NCBI GenBank assembly: GCA_014905825.1
Contig: JACGCN010000024.1
Coordinates: forward strand, 124,001-188,000
Length of the DNA stretch: 64,000 nucleotides
Reading direction: 5' to 3'
Source of the DNA: Lyophyllum atratum
Lineage: Eukaryota > Basidiomycota > Agaricomycetes > Agaricales > Lyophyllaceae
The position numbers were made by a program, and so were the translations under genes. Positions 43,251 through 56,349 of the stretch are shown piece after piece (the stretch's first letter is position 1; every line of letters begins with the position of its first letter). The notes beneath the pieces are model-generated. The model worked only from the letters and a program-made list of their open reading frames with translations. It made no database searches and was not told where the DNA came from.

Positions 43251-46200
43251 ATGCCAAAGGATGGAAGCTCGAGCCTCAAACCTCTGCAGGAGAACAGAAC
43301 AGGGGAGGCGTCAAGCTCTTCTGCAGTCCCATTGAAGAGTCATACTCCTCAATCTGGAAGCCGCAGAGCTCCGGCCAGTCGTTTTGCACCTTATGAACGC
43401 CCGTCAACGACCGAACATAACTCGGGTCCTTCTTCACATTCTGCCCCGCCACCACCACATTCTTTACACCCATTGGCCACCAAAACAAAGACAAGTCTAT
43501 CCACCACTCCTAAAATCAAAAGCAAACCAAAATCAATTCGATCCCGCCGAAAGCGCAAACGCCCCAGTTCTCCTCCACCTTCTGTCCCAACCGCACCACT
43601 TGAAGTTCAAAAACCTCCTGAGAGGCCGCCGCAGAAAAGGAAAAAGTTTAATTTCGAAGATACGGAGCAGCCCCCACGGCAACAGCAAGGCATCCGCCGG
43701 CGGCTTACGCTGTATCTTAACTCGGAACGAACCCGTTCTGTCCAAAGTTTCTGTAAGTTACTTTCCTCGCATGTCTTTCGACAATAAGTGACAGAAATTA
43801 TGCATAGGGGACCCAGTTGCACTCGTCCGAGCAGAAGAGCCAGTGCCGGCACCGCTTGAGGCTGCAAAAGCCGAGGCCACTATCCCAGAGCTAGGAGCCA
43901 TGGAAGAGGATCCAGAGGTCTCCTTAGCTGCACTGATAGCAGCAAACAACATCGCCCTAGCTACACTCGTAGCGGGAGATAACGTCGCAATACCCAAAGG
44001 GCGTACCCTAGCTACCGAAGCTGAAGAACCTACGACCTCCGGTCTCGAAGCCCATGACATTGAAGCCGTCGCAAATGCGTGTGGGGGCCAGTCCCAGAGT
44101 GCTCTCACCAACTATCTATCCCACGAGTCGTCAAAAAAACTTCGATGTTTGACTCAGCAAGGGCAAGAGGCTGCAGCTGGAGTAATAGAACCGCGACACC
44201 TAAGGATCGATTCCATTACTAGGAGAGGTATGTGGCCTTTTCATTTGTTCTTATCTGAACACTAAAACTTGGCGCAGATGATCCTCGCTTGGATTCCGAG
44301 ACGGCGACAGTCCTCAGCATGCCATCTTCCTTTCGACAGGACGAAGTCAGTGGTCTGCCTGACGGCCCATTGTCCGATTCTCGTGTTACAATGGCGGACG
44401 ATGCTCAAATTTCCCCTCTCCATAACTTGCCGCCAGCCGATGCATCCGAAGACGGCTGTCAAGACCCCAGCGTCAACGCAGCGAATGACGTGGCTAGTCG
44501 CACGTCTGCCAGCGCCGAGGAGGAATTGGAATCTTCCAGAGCTTCCGGTAGTTCCGACCCTTGCCCCGCCGTTGATGAGAAGGTCATTGACACCGACGAG
44601 GAGTACCATGAAACTCCGTTCCCCGAGAGGTCGCATGTTGTAATGCAGGGATCGGTGCGCGACGAATCCTTCTCTTCTCCCTCCGCAACTTGCGCCGTCA
44701 CCTCGTCGTCTACGGAGGAGCAAATAAATCCTTCTGAGGCCCGTAATGGTTCCACAACCTCCAGTGCAGGTGCTGATATCGCGATAGAAGGCATCAGCGG
44801 CAGCGAGCGCCAAATGACGCCGAACAGGGGGCACGCATCTCAAGCGCAGGTCATCACCATCTCTGAAGATTTCGTCTGTATTCCCAGGACTTCATCTAAT
44901 GCTTCCCAGACGTTTTCTGACGTCGCCTCAGGCCTCGAACATGTCCCAAATGAGCGCTCCATGGATGAGGACACATGGTCAGACCCCAAGGATGTGGTGG
45001 ACATACATTCAAAAGAGGGCTCTCTGGCGGATGGGACTTCCTTATCATACGAAAGCTCATCGATGTTTGAAGGCTCCTCGTTGGAAGGAAACTTCGCGAC
45101 GGACGGGGACCATACACCCGCACCAATCCTTCCTTTCTCTTCATCGTCCATGACATCGATCGTAGATGATGCCGACACCACACCCGCTTATCCCATACAT
45201 GAAGATTCCATCTATATTCCGAGGACTTCATCTAACACTTCCCAGACGTTTTCTGGCGTCGCCTCAGGCCTCGGACATGTCCCGAACGAGCGCTCCATGG
45301 ATGAGGACACATGGCCAGATCCCGAGGATGTGGTGGACATGCATTCAAAGGAGGGCTCTTCGGCAGATGAGACTTCCTTATCACACGAAAGCTCATCGAT
45401 GGTAGAAGGCTCCTCGTTGGAAGGAAACTTCGCGACGGACGGGGTCGATACACCCGCACCAATCCTTCCTTTCTCTTCATCGTCCATGACGTCGATCGTA
45501 GATGATGCAGAGACCACACCCACTCGCGTCATACGTGCAAAATCCTCAGGATCCGCGTTCCAACCATGGCATTCTTATGTCAATAAAGACATTGAGCACG
45601 AGCCGATGCCAACCAGGCTCAATGCTGTAGACGAGGACTCCGCAACGGACGAGGGCTTATCAATGGATGAGGGCTCCCCAGTGGATGAGGGCTCAATGGA
45701 TGAGGATCATTCTACGGAAGACGGCTCTGCAACAGATGAGGGCGAGGGCTACTCAATGGATGATGATCGTTCTACGGAAAAGGGTTCTACAATAGATGAG
45801 GACTCCTCATCGAGTGGTAGCTCTTCGATGCATGAGGGCTCCTTAGTGCGTGAGGACTCTTCGTCGTTGAGTGATGAGACACCCGAACCGGTCCTGCCTT
45901 TTTCTTCACCATTCATGGCGTCAACCATATCAGCTCACTCCATCCATACCAAACCCTCAGCACAGGAGTTCCAGCCATGGAACAGTCCGCTCATGACACA
46001 TTTCGACCAGAATCCGATACCAACATGGCTTATCACGGGCCAGAATCCGCTGTCTGAACCAAGAGTTGCGAGCTCATCAGGTTGCACAAATCCTCAGGAT
46101 GCTTCCAATAATGTTGGTTTTCCGGCATGGGATATCGGCTCAGATATGGACATAGACGACAACGAAGATGCCTGCACCGGATCGCAAGCGTATTCGAAGA

Positions 46201-47903
46201 GTTTCACAAGGAAATCTCTTCCTCATGTCGATGATGACTCGCAGCAGGAATACATCGACATTGATCACGTTTTGGGTGCAAGCGACAGCGAAGACGGCCC
46301 TTCGTTCCATCAGGAAAATGGGACCACTTCAATTGGAAACGGCTCCAGTGGTTTCGGTTGGTCTGACATGCCCCAACGCTCGCGAAATAGGACTATCCGC
46401 GATAAATCTGATGCCGAGGCGCTGGATTCCTCCGAGGAAGGGGATGATCCGGCCGCTCGCCGGTTTCCATCCTTTGGCGATGCTCGCCTCGTAGGAGTCC
46501 TTCGTTTCTTGGACTCAACGCGCATGAATTAATTTCTTATCTCAGGACAAATACTACGCGAACCTATTGAACAGCCCTGACGTACGTGTTGCTATCACCA
46601 CCGCTGCCTGCTCTTTTTAACTTCGTCTTGGGAAACTATCAGGACGCCTGTGCTTCTAAACACGACGTAGCATTACTATTCAACGAAATTAGGAAGAATC
46701 AAGATACGCCCTCTCCCGAGGATTCTACTACCTCTTCCAAGGGAAAATCAAAGCAAGGTTGTTCAACAACCCAGTCAATAATGATAGACACCATCGTTAA
46801 CCACCGTCCTGGGTATTTAATCGAGCTACAAGTAAGGCCATCCTTTTAACACCTTTGTGGAACTGACCCGCGTATTTATAGGATAACGTTCGGGTCCTTG
46901 CCAGGGCTTTAATGAAACGGCAACGTAAGGACTCGCCGATCACGTCAGTTTCACTAGAGCTGGCGGATCGATATAAGAGGACCAAGCATGATGCTGACGG
47001 CCCATCCCTCGAGGATTTCGGCATTGACTTTGGCGGGAAGAACCTCGCTTCAGATTGGAACAGGCGTGCTACGGAGTTATTCGCAGAGAAGTTCATTGCT
47101 TGCGATGAATACCAATGCCGCGATATCAACTTGATCGAGGCAACGTTCAGGACACACCTGATCCAACTCAAAGAGCGCTATCGTGCCTCGTTGAAGGAAC
47201 CTACCCACGAGGAATGGAATTGTGTACGAGAGAAGAAACGGGTTGCTAGGCGTTATGGGGTCAGTGTCAATACCGATGCTCAAGCACCATATTTAACCGA
47301 GCATGATGACAGCTCTTCCGCCGACGAAAATCGGCCTTCCATGCTTACAAAAATGTCCCTAGCATGAAGCATTTCGAGCGTGTTTGGTCAGCACTGAAGA
47401 TGAAAGCTATGAGTGGGGACGAAAGCGTTTTCGACGGGGATGCATCCGATAGCCGGCGCTACATTACCACCAAGCTCCGATGGCGCGACTCCTCCGTTGA
47501 TGAGTGGCTTAAAGTCTTCGACAAGCTACACCTTTCCACTAGATTCAATTTGGCCAATGAACCAGGGCCAGGACAATTCCCCCATCGTCGGGTCGTATCG
47601 ACGGAGCTCGCACGTCGTGGGGATGATCCTGTCAAAGGCCTCCCACGCAATTTTTATGACGAAGAGTGGCTACGCGGACTGAACAAGTCCACGAGAGACA
47701 AGCTAAATATTCAGGATGCGGTGGACCTCTCGTTTTCAACCGAGATCTTGCGGTTTGTTCTTCCAGTCTAACCGTCCAACAATCCGGCCTAATATACACT
47801 TTCCAGGGTCGCACGAAGATTCCGCGATGTCACTAGTGGAAAGACGCCGCCCTTAGCTGATAGCCATTGCGCTCTAGCCGATATCGTTGGGAACGATGCC
47901 TAG
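43251..47903 (+). CDS. Large disordered protein with conserved agaricomycete C-terminal domain, 1424 aa
   Basis: Eight exons (43251-43752, 43808-44227, 44278-46490, 46546-46581, 46643-46831, 46882-47259, 47313-47752, 47807-47903) join in frame to 1424 aa. The first 950 residues are disordered: a basic Pro/Ser-rich start with KIKSKPKSIRSRRKRKRP (nuclear signal), then Ser/Asp/Glu-rich sequence with a 336-bp tandem duplication and MDEGS-type repeats. The last 400 residues are a folded domain: NLLNSPDDACASKHDVALLF, DNVRVLARALMKRQRKDSP, KKRVARRYGLFRRRKSAF, MKHFERVWSALKMKAMSGDE and PHRRVVSTELARRGDD then GLPRNFYDEEWL. The latter matches a mushroom family I recall with a conserved M-S-x-D-E-S core and unknown function. 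The 36-bp exon at 46546 is what ties the disordered part to the domain. Confidence 0.65.
44862..45533 (+). repeat. 336-bp in-frame tandem duplication
   Basis: Copies begin near 44862 and 45198 and share AGGACTTCATCTAA, CAGACGTTTTCTG.CGTCGC and TCATCGTCCATGAC. The period is 112 codons; the copies are about 90% similar by eye. Confidence 0.85.
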
Positions 47904-49429
47904 ATTCCGCGGAGTGGGCCAACTTCGAGTACATATATCCTTACTATTCTTTTACTGCATAATTAGTTGTTGCATTGAATGCACTGAGGGCATTAGTCTC
48001 ATACCAAGAACGTCCGTTTCACGTTTGAGGGGCTGATGTGAGCATAGGAACGTCGAGCGTCGTCGCCGGGTTCCCTAGCACAACTATCAAGATCTGTGGC
48101 TGTACATGACCGTGACCGTGCATATTCATAGACCCACGCGTCAATGACAGCTAAAGGCGCGATAAAGCCCATACACAAGGCGTCTATTCGCCGAATCACC
48201 TTGCAAGGAGCTCGTCGAGAATTTTGGATGCTGGAGCGACGAATTTAGACGAGTTGCACGAAAACTTGTGTCCTTCTAAACGAATACCAAGTCTGACACG
48301 TCGCTAGAAGTTCGGTTTAAGCAATATGGGCTGACAAGTATCGAGGTTATCTACAATGGTAGTGATGTCGCGGAGGAATATCGTGATAGCATTGGTCTGT
48401 TCAATCACGCGTGCAGAGAAGTGGTATTGACCCCGGTCTACAGCATTATGATTCAAGCATCACACGTCAAAACTCATACGTATCGTTTTCGGACCTTGCC
48501 TTGACCTTGCCACTGTACGAATATTTAGTTTCAGAGGCGAGGCTCTCTCATCACTCTGTGCTCTATCAGAGACCCTTGTCGTTACGACGGTCACCGAACC
48601 GCTCATGGGGTGTCCTTGGAGATGGAATCGAGCGGGACGGTTGGAAAGCGGACGAGAGTTGCCCGGCAGGTAGTGATAGTGATATCCCCAGTCCGCCGCA
48701 GAATCATTGACGTCGTACTTTATGCAGCGTGGAACGACTGCCGCATTGACAAATCTTTCTGCGCCTCTCCAGTCCGGCGAAAGGAGTTCGAATGTAACTC
48801 GAAGCCGCGAGTTCGGAAAGGCCCTTGCCCTGCTCAACGCATACTTCCTGCGGCCCTGCTACAGGCTAGAGCGGTGGAGCGGGCGTTCGTTCAGCTTACC
48901 GTCAGCAACCAGATCAACAAAGGGTATATATTCCTCGAGCTAAGACCAGACATCATCGATTTGACCTCTTTGCAAGCCAGAAAACTGTACCACTTCGCAC
49001 ATCCGCTGCCTCTTCGACCCGGGCGTCCGTTTCCGCTCCGTGAGAGGGAAAAGCTCCGGATAACGTCGTTGATCTCAACTTGACGTTGGAAGTAGAGAAG
49101 GATAAGGCATCGCTCTGGAGGATCTAACATTAAAGACCATCTGGTCATATACCGACGTCGCATCTGAAGGAAGAACGGGGACTTATTCTATATCATACTG
49201 TCGGCCGTGCAACCTTACCAAGGTATGAGGGCCCTAAGCTTGTCATACATGCTCTAACCGTCGCGGGTCCTACTTAGATCCAAAAAGCATTTAATGAAGT
49301 CTACCGCTCGTTCAGCCCTAATGAAGCCCCATTTATCCTGGCTGAGTTTATCCTCCCCACTGGAATGCGCTCCAGCCTCTGTACTGCCTTGCGACCACTG
49401 ACCATTGGTCTAATCTCGCGTGATATCCA
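47904..49429. other. Intergenic region without a recognised gene
   Basis: Overlapping open frames on both strands (48411-49163) lack domains. At 49270-49450 a plus-strand frame reads FNEVYRSFSPNEAPFILAEF and RDIHASPDK just before the fucosidase remnant; it could be a decayed upstream part of that gene or unrelated sequence. Confidence 0.35.
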
Positions 49430-50318
49430 CGCGAGCCCGGACAAACGGGCGATTTTCAGACTCCCGAATTCGTAGCCAAGTTCTACAACAACGCGTTGGC
49501 CAACGAGCGACAAGTCACAAGGAACAAGAGAGACTCAGCCAATTTAGGCTTTGGACTGGCCTGGTGGTCCTTAATTTCTGCAGGATGTGGAGCGGTCCCA
49601 GCTTTAGACACGCCCAAGTATGCATCCTTCGGGTCGACCCAAACACAGCGATGGGAGTGGGTTGAAGGTATGGATTCCTTCAGCTACGGCCTCAGCTCCA
49701 CTACTCTGCCAAGCCAGTACAAGAACGGATCATCTATCGTCCAAACCCTAGTTGACATCGTGCCCAAGCACGGGAATTTGTGAGTGCCGGTCGTGTTCGT
49801 TAATTTGACTGTTTGGTGCTGAACATTGACTGTTCCAGGCCTACTAGATGTCGGTCCGACGGCTGAAGGCGAGATCATTGCTCCGATGGCAAACAATCTC
49901 CTGGACACTGGATCCTGCCTGAAATACTCTGGAGAGTTTACGACACGGTGAGTCTCATGATGCAACCCTCTCACGCACCAAAACTATAGAGCACCTAAAG
50001 AATCCTAGGGATACTGGTTTCCCACCTCTCAAGAATTCCTACCTGGGCAGTCCGTCCGCCATGACATTATGCATCGTCGCCTTCAACCAGCCACAGAACG
50101 GGCAGCTGACGATCCAGAAACGTTTGCCGATCCTAGCGCAGGATCAGATTAGGACGCCTGATAGCGCATCGCTCCCTTGGTCTGTGGACAGCAGCAGCGG
50201 GAAGCTCACTGTCAACGTTTCCGATAGTGCGGTGGCGAGTGGAGCTTCGCGGGGGATTCCAGGTTTTGTACAAGGCGGGGTGGATGATAGTTGTACAGAA
50301 TTCGATATAGCTTCATGA
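49430..50318 (+). pseudogene. GH29 alpha-L-fucosidase, 5'-truncated remnant
   Basis: Plus-strand segments match the C-terminal half of fungal GH29 fucosidases in order: TGDFQTPEFVAKFYNNALAN, DTPKYASFGSTQTQRWEWVE, GMDSFSYGLSSTTLPSQYKN, IVQTLVDIVPKHGNL joined over an intron to LLDVGPTAEGEIIAPMANNL, and the C-terminal beta domain QNGQLTIQKRLPILAQDQI, LPWSVDSSSGKLTVNVSD. GH29 enzymes hydrolyse alpha-L-fucosides and are usually secreted. The N-terminal catalytic barrel with the nucleophile Asp and a signal peptide are not found upstream, and a 17-residue insertion after RQVTRNKR looks like an unspliced or degraded intron. The final 30 residues diverge. I take it as a relic. Confidence 0.6.
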
Positions 50319-50822
50319 TCAAGTCGTATGGAATTTGACTATTCTGCATCTCCGAGTCTGCAATATCTCTATAGGCTGCACTTTGCCTGCAGAGTCAGTC
50401 GATACACCATAAATTATATTTAGTGACTTTCTGTCGCTTCTTAACGGTTACCATATGTGGTTACTGATTGACTTGAACAAAGATACGCAACAAAGCCCTG
50501 TCAAGGCACACAAACATAGCTTGTCTACTGGCCGAACCGTCATACTCCTGAATGTCGACGAGAGACGCATCTTGCCTGCACTCTGTGCGCATTGCGAAGA
50601 TGCTGGCGTAGTTGAGAGCTCCTCCAAACAGTTTTCCAGGCCTGTGAGTGAGCGTACCTGCCAGTGGAGGACGCGCAATATTATCAGTCACCTTGCAGAT
50701 CTAATGAACACAAAGAACTATCTTTCAACGCGCTTTGCGCGGCCTCGTTGATAAGTACAAAGGGATTAGAAGGTGCATTGCAGGTATAAGAACTCCTAGC
50801 AATATTGATACTCGCTGAACCA
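50319..50822. other. Upstream region of the SNF2 helicase
   Basis: A 98-codon frame at 50455-50751 has no recognisable domain and may be a non-coding shadow or a 5' exon of the helicase. No TATA box is clear. Confidence 0.35.
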
Positions 50823-53461
50823 ATGTACCAGATTACATCCCACCTAAATTTTGCGCAGAACGTCACCCCAATTACGCGTCCAAACGCCCCTTGGTCCCGC
50901 AAAGTTCGAGGACATCCGACTTGGGTGGAGGTCAGTGATGATGATGAAGAGCCGGTCACTCTGCTGGATGGAGTAATACCTGCCCTCGATGCGGGGATGA
51001 GGCACGTCCTGCTCAGCGACCGCGGGCACAGGCTACGATCGACATTGGTTCTTCTCGAACACCAGAAGATTGGCCTCAATTGGATGAAGGAAAAGGAGGT
51101 TGATAATGCTGGAGGCATCCTCGCAGACGAAATGGGGTACGTACGCTCTGCCATTCTTTCATGACTTTGAATATTTATATCTCTGTCCAGACTTGGCAAA
51201 ACCATCCAAGTCCTTGCTTATGTATTGACGCACCCTGCACACATCGAACCATTGCCATCACCTGGACGAGGGCGCTTGACGCGTGCAAATTCTACACTGT
51301 ACAGTATTTCTCGTTGCATGAGTGTGCGGTCACTGATCGAGAACCCATGCAGAATCATAGCTCCTGTGGGGCTCATCAATCAGTGGGCGTCGGAGGTGCT
51401 GAAAGTCTCCGATACCGCCACCACCGCTCTTTATCATGGACCTCAAAAAATTCAAGGCATTACACCTTTTTCTTTCATATTCTCAGGCTATACTGAGCTA
51501 TTTTGAAAGCTTCGGATGAGCTCTGTAAATTTGATGTCGTCGTCACCTCTTACACAACTCTGGCCAGAGAGTATTCTAACTACAGTGCCGGTCATCAAGA
51601 CAAGCCGAATGCTCTATTCAAGATCCATTGGGCCCGTATCGTATTGGGTGAGGAGCCAGATGCTATGGTAACGGAGGTACTGACGCCCCGCAGACGAAGC
51701 TCATGTCATCAAAAACCACAAAACCCTGACGGCTTCTGCTTGTTTTGCCCTCAGTGGGACATTTCGGTGGAGCATCACGGGTACGCCCATGTTTGTGAAT
51801 TCCTTTTCAAATGGTCATGCTTCATAGCTCATCATGTCTTTAGCCAGAATAGGGTGGAGGAAGTATATTCCATTGTGAAATTTCTGAAAATTGCACCCTT
51901 CGATGAGGTCAAGTACTTCAAGAAACACATAACGAAGCCGATGAAATCATCTTGTATATTGTCTTGCGCGAATGCAAGGCGCCAGCTTCAGGTGCTTAGG
52001 CCACTCATTTCAAACGAGGATTCACTGACCTTCTATCCATCGTGTAGAGCCTTCTCGGGGACATCATGATCCGAAGGACGAAGAATCAAAAGATCAACGG
52101 GCGCCCAATTCTTATAATCAAGCTCCCACCTAAGACCATACACCACGTCCAATGTGCATTCATCGCCGCCGAACGGAAGTTTTATTCTGCGCTAGAAGCA
52201 AAGTTCCAAACCGTCGTTGGTGAGCTTATGGAGAGCCAACGCACGCCATCGAGCTATACGTCGATCTTGACTCTATTGCTCAGGCTCAGGCAAGGTACGA
52301 ATGCCGTGGTCACTGGATATCGCTTCGGACTTACCATGCATTCTAGCGTGCTGTCATCCTACCTTGGTGTTCCCTCCTCTCAAGCGCACCTTGGCAGAGG
52401 ATGGTGTGATCACGTGTGGACTCTGCAGCGGTGTGTGAGTGTTTCTATCTACTTGATGTGTCAAGCCATGGTGGATGGTTGACGGATTTGCTTTCACAGC
52501 GTCCATGAGGCATCTGGACCCGATTATTGTCGCACATGCCGGTCCTTGAGGCGCCTGGCTTTCACGCTCCAGTCGAAGGATTCTGCTAAGCTTACTAAGC
52601 TAGTGGAAATCGTGAAGGCAATCTTTCAACGATCTGGAGGCGCTGAGAAGACCATCATCTTCTCAGAATTCATATGTATGCTACGTCTGGTCGGGGAGCG
52701 CCTCGCAAGAGAGGAAGTGGGATATGTATTTTGTGCGTATAATTATTTCGTTAAGCCTTTACGGATGATGAACAGTGTGTTCCTTAGACATCGGGGAGAT
52801 GACTCGCGCGGAACGCGAAGCTAGTCTTCAGAAGATGCAGAACGACCCCACCATCTCGTGTATCCTGATATCCACGAGGGCTGGAGCTGCTGGCAAGTCA
52901 TGGGGAGCATGTTTCGTGTTGTGCGCTGATCTCATTGGCTTCAGGTCTCAACCTGACGATGTGTAGCAACATCATTATGATGGACATGCCGTGGAATCCT
53001 GCTGTCGAAGTCAGTCTCGCGTTTCATGCCGTGCACCTGAGCCATGCTAATGATTTCCAGGATCAGGCATTCGCACGCGCTCACCGCATTGGCCAAACAA
53101 GAGCCGTGGAAATACACAAACTAGCAGTTCCGGGGACGGTCGAGGACCGGATTCTCCAGGTATTCTTTTGGACTCCGTCTTCCTCCACGACTTTCCTGAC
53201 CCCTTAAGCAAGTTGCAAGGCCGGAAGCGTCGCCTAGCCAGCAATATAATTGAACGCAAGCATAAGTCGTTGTTCGACGATGCGTACGGCAGTGAGTACG
53301 ACGAAGATGAGGGAGACGACGACGAAGGCAGCGGCGAAGACGATCACGACGGGGAGGGCGACCAGAATGTCGAGCATGATGCCCGAAGACCAGTTCCCGC
53401 CGATGAAACCGCTCATGTGCTGGGGCTCGATGAGATTGCGCACCTGTTCGGTTTAGAGTAG
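50823..53461 (+). CDS. SNF2-family ATPase/helicase (Rad5/Rad16-like) with small zinc motif
   Basis: Twelve exons (50823-51136, 51191-51456, 51510-51647, 51694-51790, 51844-51991, 52048-52294, 52347-52434, 52500-52732, 52788-52892, 52945-53009, 53061-53159, 53213-53461) give 682 aa. Motif I ADEMGLGKT spans an intron (K108, T109); Ia IIAPVGLINQW; motif II D240-E-A-H; III LSGTFRWSITGTPIQNRVEE; then IMIRRTK, KTIIFSEF, ILISTRAGAAGLNLT and motif VI RAHRIGQTR (residues 573-581). Between the lobes lies C427-x2-C430...C443-x2-C446, a reduced RING-like zinc motif at the position where Rad5/Rad16 proteins have a RING. Such proteins remodel chromatin or act in DNA repair. The C terminus is acidic. Two introns (51457-51509 and 52893-52944) start with GC rather than GT yet keep the frame. 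A longer N terminus with further exons cannot be excluded. Confidence 0.82.
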
Positions 53462-56349
53462 TCTACCATTTCGACGACCACTTTTGTTTGTAATAGAAAC
53501 CTTTGTGTCAGTATTAAATAAATCTCAAGAACGTCGGCTCCCGCTCGTCATTCATCGACATCAATGAAGCTAGCTCATGTATAACTCAAAAAGCATGTAA
53601 TAAATGCCAATACAGAGACAAGTATCTTATGGACTGGTTTTGTCCTGTTCTAATGGTAATCGCATCGACAGCAGTCAGAACGACGATTGTGAAGTCCTTG
53701 GAAACTGGCCGAAAGTTGAACGTCGAGGGGTGGCCCGCTTTCGACTTTTGATGGCGAGCAAGTGGTTCCTTCCTCAACTTAGTAGATCTTCGGAACGTTT
53801 TATAAGTATACAATTGCCAGTTGAAAAAAATGACAGGTACGGATACAGATGGCTCGACGACCCTTGATATGGACGAACTGTTTTGTACGGGTCCAGTGGG
53901 GCTGCGTCGAGGGTCGTCGGATGACTCAGGTATGTAGTACTGAAGTCAAAAGAGAGTGATCGAGACGCAATCTTGTTCAGAGGTGGGATCGTTGAGTTCA
54001 CGGAGTCGTCACTAAGTTCGCCTACGATTTTGTCGAGGCCTCACCGGGGCGTTGCTCAGCAGCGACCATCTCTGGTTTAGTGTGTTTCTCAAAATCGGAA
54101 ACGATTTCGTGAGGTATAAAAGCGTATACCGCGGGCCGTTGAGTACGCCTTCAAGCGGCGCTCAGCGCTCATGGCTGAGCCCCAGATCTACCAGCCGTCG
54201 TAGGTATGAGTGAGAGCGAACCACTAGTGCGGTCGCTCGCGACTGCGCCAAAGGATCCTTGCAGAAACAAGGCCGTGCCGCCATGACGAGGCTTCTTCGT
54301 AGGCAGAAAAGCTGGCAGATAGTGCGGCTGAAGGCGGAATCAACAAACTCACGGCGTGAGGCCACGATTTCAAAACAGTCCGTACAATATCCCTAATTAC
54401 AGAATTGTGAGGCTAAGAAAGCTTTAACTTCGGCGGTACGGTTCTCTTATCCTGGGAGCATCTTAAGAAAAACTTATGACGTGATGAGGGAAACTTTTGT
54501 AAGAGATCACGATACGAATAGCGTATGTATTTCAAATTTGTTCTTGTCTGAAGTGACCCTCTGTGAATAGCGTGCAGCCGTGTACACGTAGGTCGCCAAC
54601 ATGAGCCAAGACGATGATGTGTGGGATGGAATCGTGGACCATATTAGGTCATGGTTTGACAAGGCAAGATCTTACCGGATTTAGCCATAGATTATCTTCA
54701 AGGAAATTTATTAGTAAGCTCATATACGCGCGGAACGGCCCGCTGTTGAACCCAAGGCTGCAGTCGAACACCCATGGGTGGTTTTTGTATTTTGCAGTTT
54801 ACATGTCCTGTATGGCGTTGGTCGCCGTACACTGACTGTTCGTCTCCCTTACGCTGCGTTTCCAATGGCTGAAACTGGATTTATGAAAATCCATGGGATA
54901 AATCACAAGGTAGACGACCTGCCTCACTTGTCTCTTTCCGCTATGGACTGAAGCGACCCTAAAAACAGATGTTGTAAGGTGCTGATGGGGTTGTGCAAGC
55001 ACGCCTCCCGGAGATCCAGAGGGCTATGGCAATTTTGCGGGGTTCCGTGCTGAGAAGAATGGAAGTCGGCGGCGAGGGAGAAGACGGTGACGCTGTTGGC
55101 GGAGAATGCGGAGGGGTTAGACGGTGCGTCTGCTTGGGGTATCGTTCCCGATGAGCCTCACGTTTCTGATTCATCCTTAATCTGCGGGTTACAGTCCGAC
55201 TGCAACACCCTCCATCATCAGCCCGCTCTTGGCATACCACCTCTCCATCCAAGCCCCGAATCGACCTACACGCTCCTTCGCCGCGTCCTGACCACGTTCA
55301 TCCACCACGTCATTAATGCAGACCAATTCTCCCCCTTGCCAGCCTCCTCGTGCGGCACTTCTCAACGGCTGTAAAATCGTTGGACACAGTGACACCGTCT
55401 CGCCTGGCGCCGAAACTGACTTAGAACTATACGAAAGATGCTGCAAATTCTAGCCGTCCCGATTGCGGTCCGCCAGGGCTCCCGATTAACCCGTAAGCCC
55501 CCTTTGCTTGATGGCAATGACAGCACTCACACCAGCGGCTTTAGAAGCCCAGCTATCCCTCCTCTTTGCAGACCTGCCCTCCATCCCCTTCTGCCAAGCT
55601 CACCCGCCACCCTCCTAAAATTCAGCACCGCAGCTTTCCGTCCCCTTCGAAGACATCTACACCCCCTTTCAGCCGACCCTCCTCTCGCACTCGCATCCCG
55701 TACGCCTTGGACGTCCCTCCGCCTCCTCGCCTCGGGCGTGGTCCAATCACTTCCGGGTGCAAATGAGGTTATTCATCTGTCGACAAGCTTTTGAGCGCAG
55801 ACGGCCCTCCTGAAATTGCGCGCCTTGCAAATGCTCCTACCGATCGGGACGATCGTCATAGCTCTCCCACGGATGACGAGGACAATGTTGACAATTATTT
55901 CCCACTCACGAACCCCCAGAGTCCCAGCGATTAGAGATAACCCCCTCGTCACTTTTTTCGGCCCCCCTTCAGCAGCAACGCAGCAGCACCCATCGCAGGA
56001 AGTAATTACGTTCACTGTCTGCAGCCATCCGTTCACGGCGAATGGCGCTTATGCAAGGCCGTGATTTCGATGCTACGAACCGCATAACTTTCCCAACCGG
56101 TGCAACGGCGTTTTGTATGCATCTGGAGTAATGCTTCGATCTTAGTACATCTCGTTTGCCGCCGTTGATGACTCGCGCTGATCGAGCTGGATTTTCGGTT
56201 CGAAAGACAACTGAGGCCCGACCTCACACTCCGTCATCGCTTGCTCCAAACCCAAGCGTCGAATATCGACCTTCGAATGCGTACTGGAGCCCGTCAAGAT
56301 TTGGAGTGATTGCTGTGGGCGCCGGACGGATGCAGAGCTTCGTCAGGAG
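53462..56349. other. Mostly non-coding region with decayed proline-rich pieces
   Basis: 53462-55430 shows only short frames. 54100-54370 is GC-rich without a domain. From 55500 a plus-strand Pro/Ser-rich reading (SPSKTSTPPFSRPSSRTRIP) and at 55790-55935 SADGPPEIARLANAPTDRDD with DEDNVDNYFPLTNPQSPSD look like coding remnants that may belong to the FG-rich relic downstream. Confidence 0.35.

Noticed and set aside
46586..47903. A separate gene starting at 46586
   Set aside because: The presumed start region 46582-46642 is an intron (GTACGT...ATCAG); the exons join in phase to the upstream disordered region through 46546-46581.
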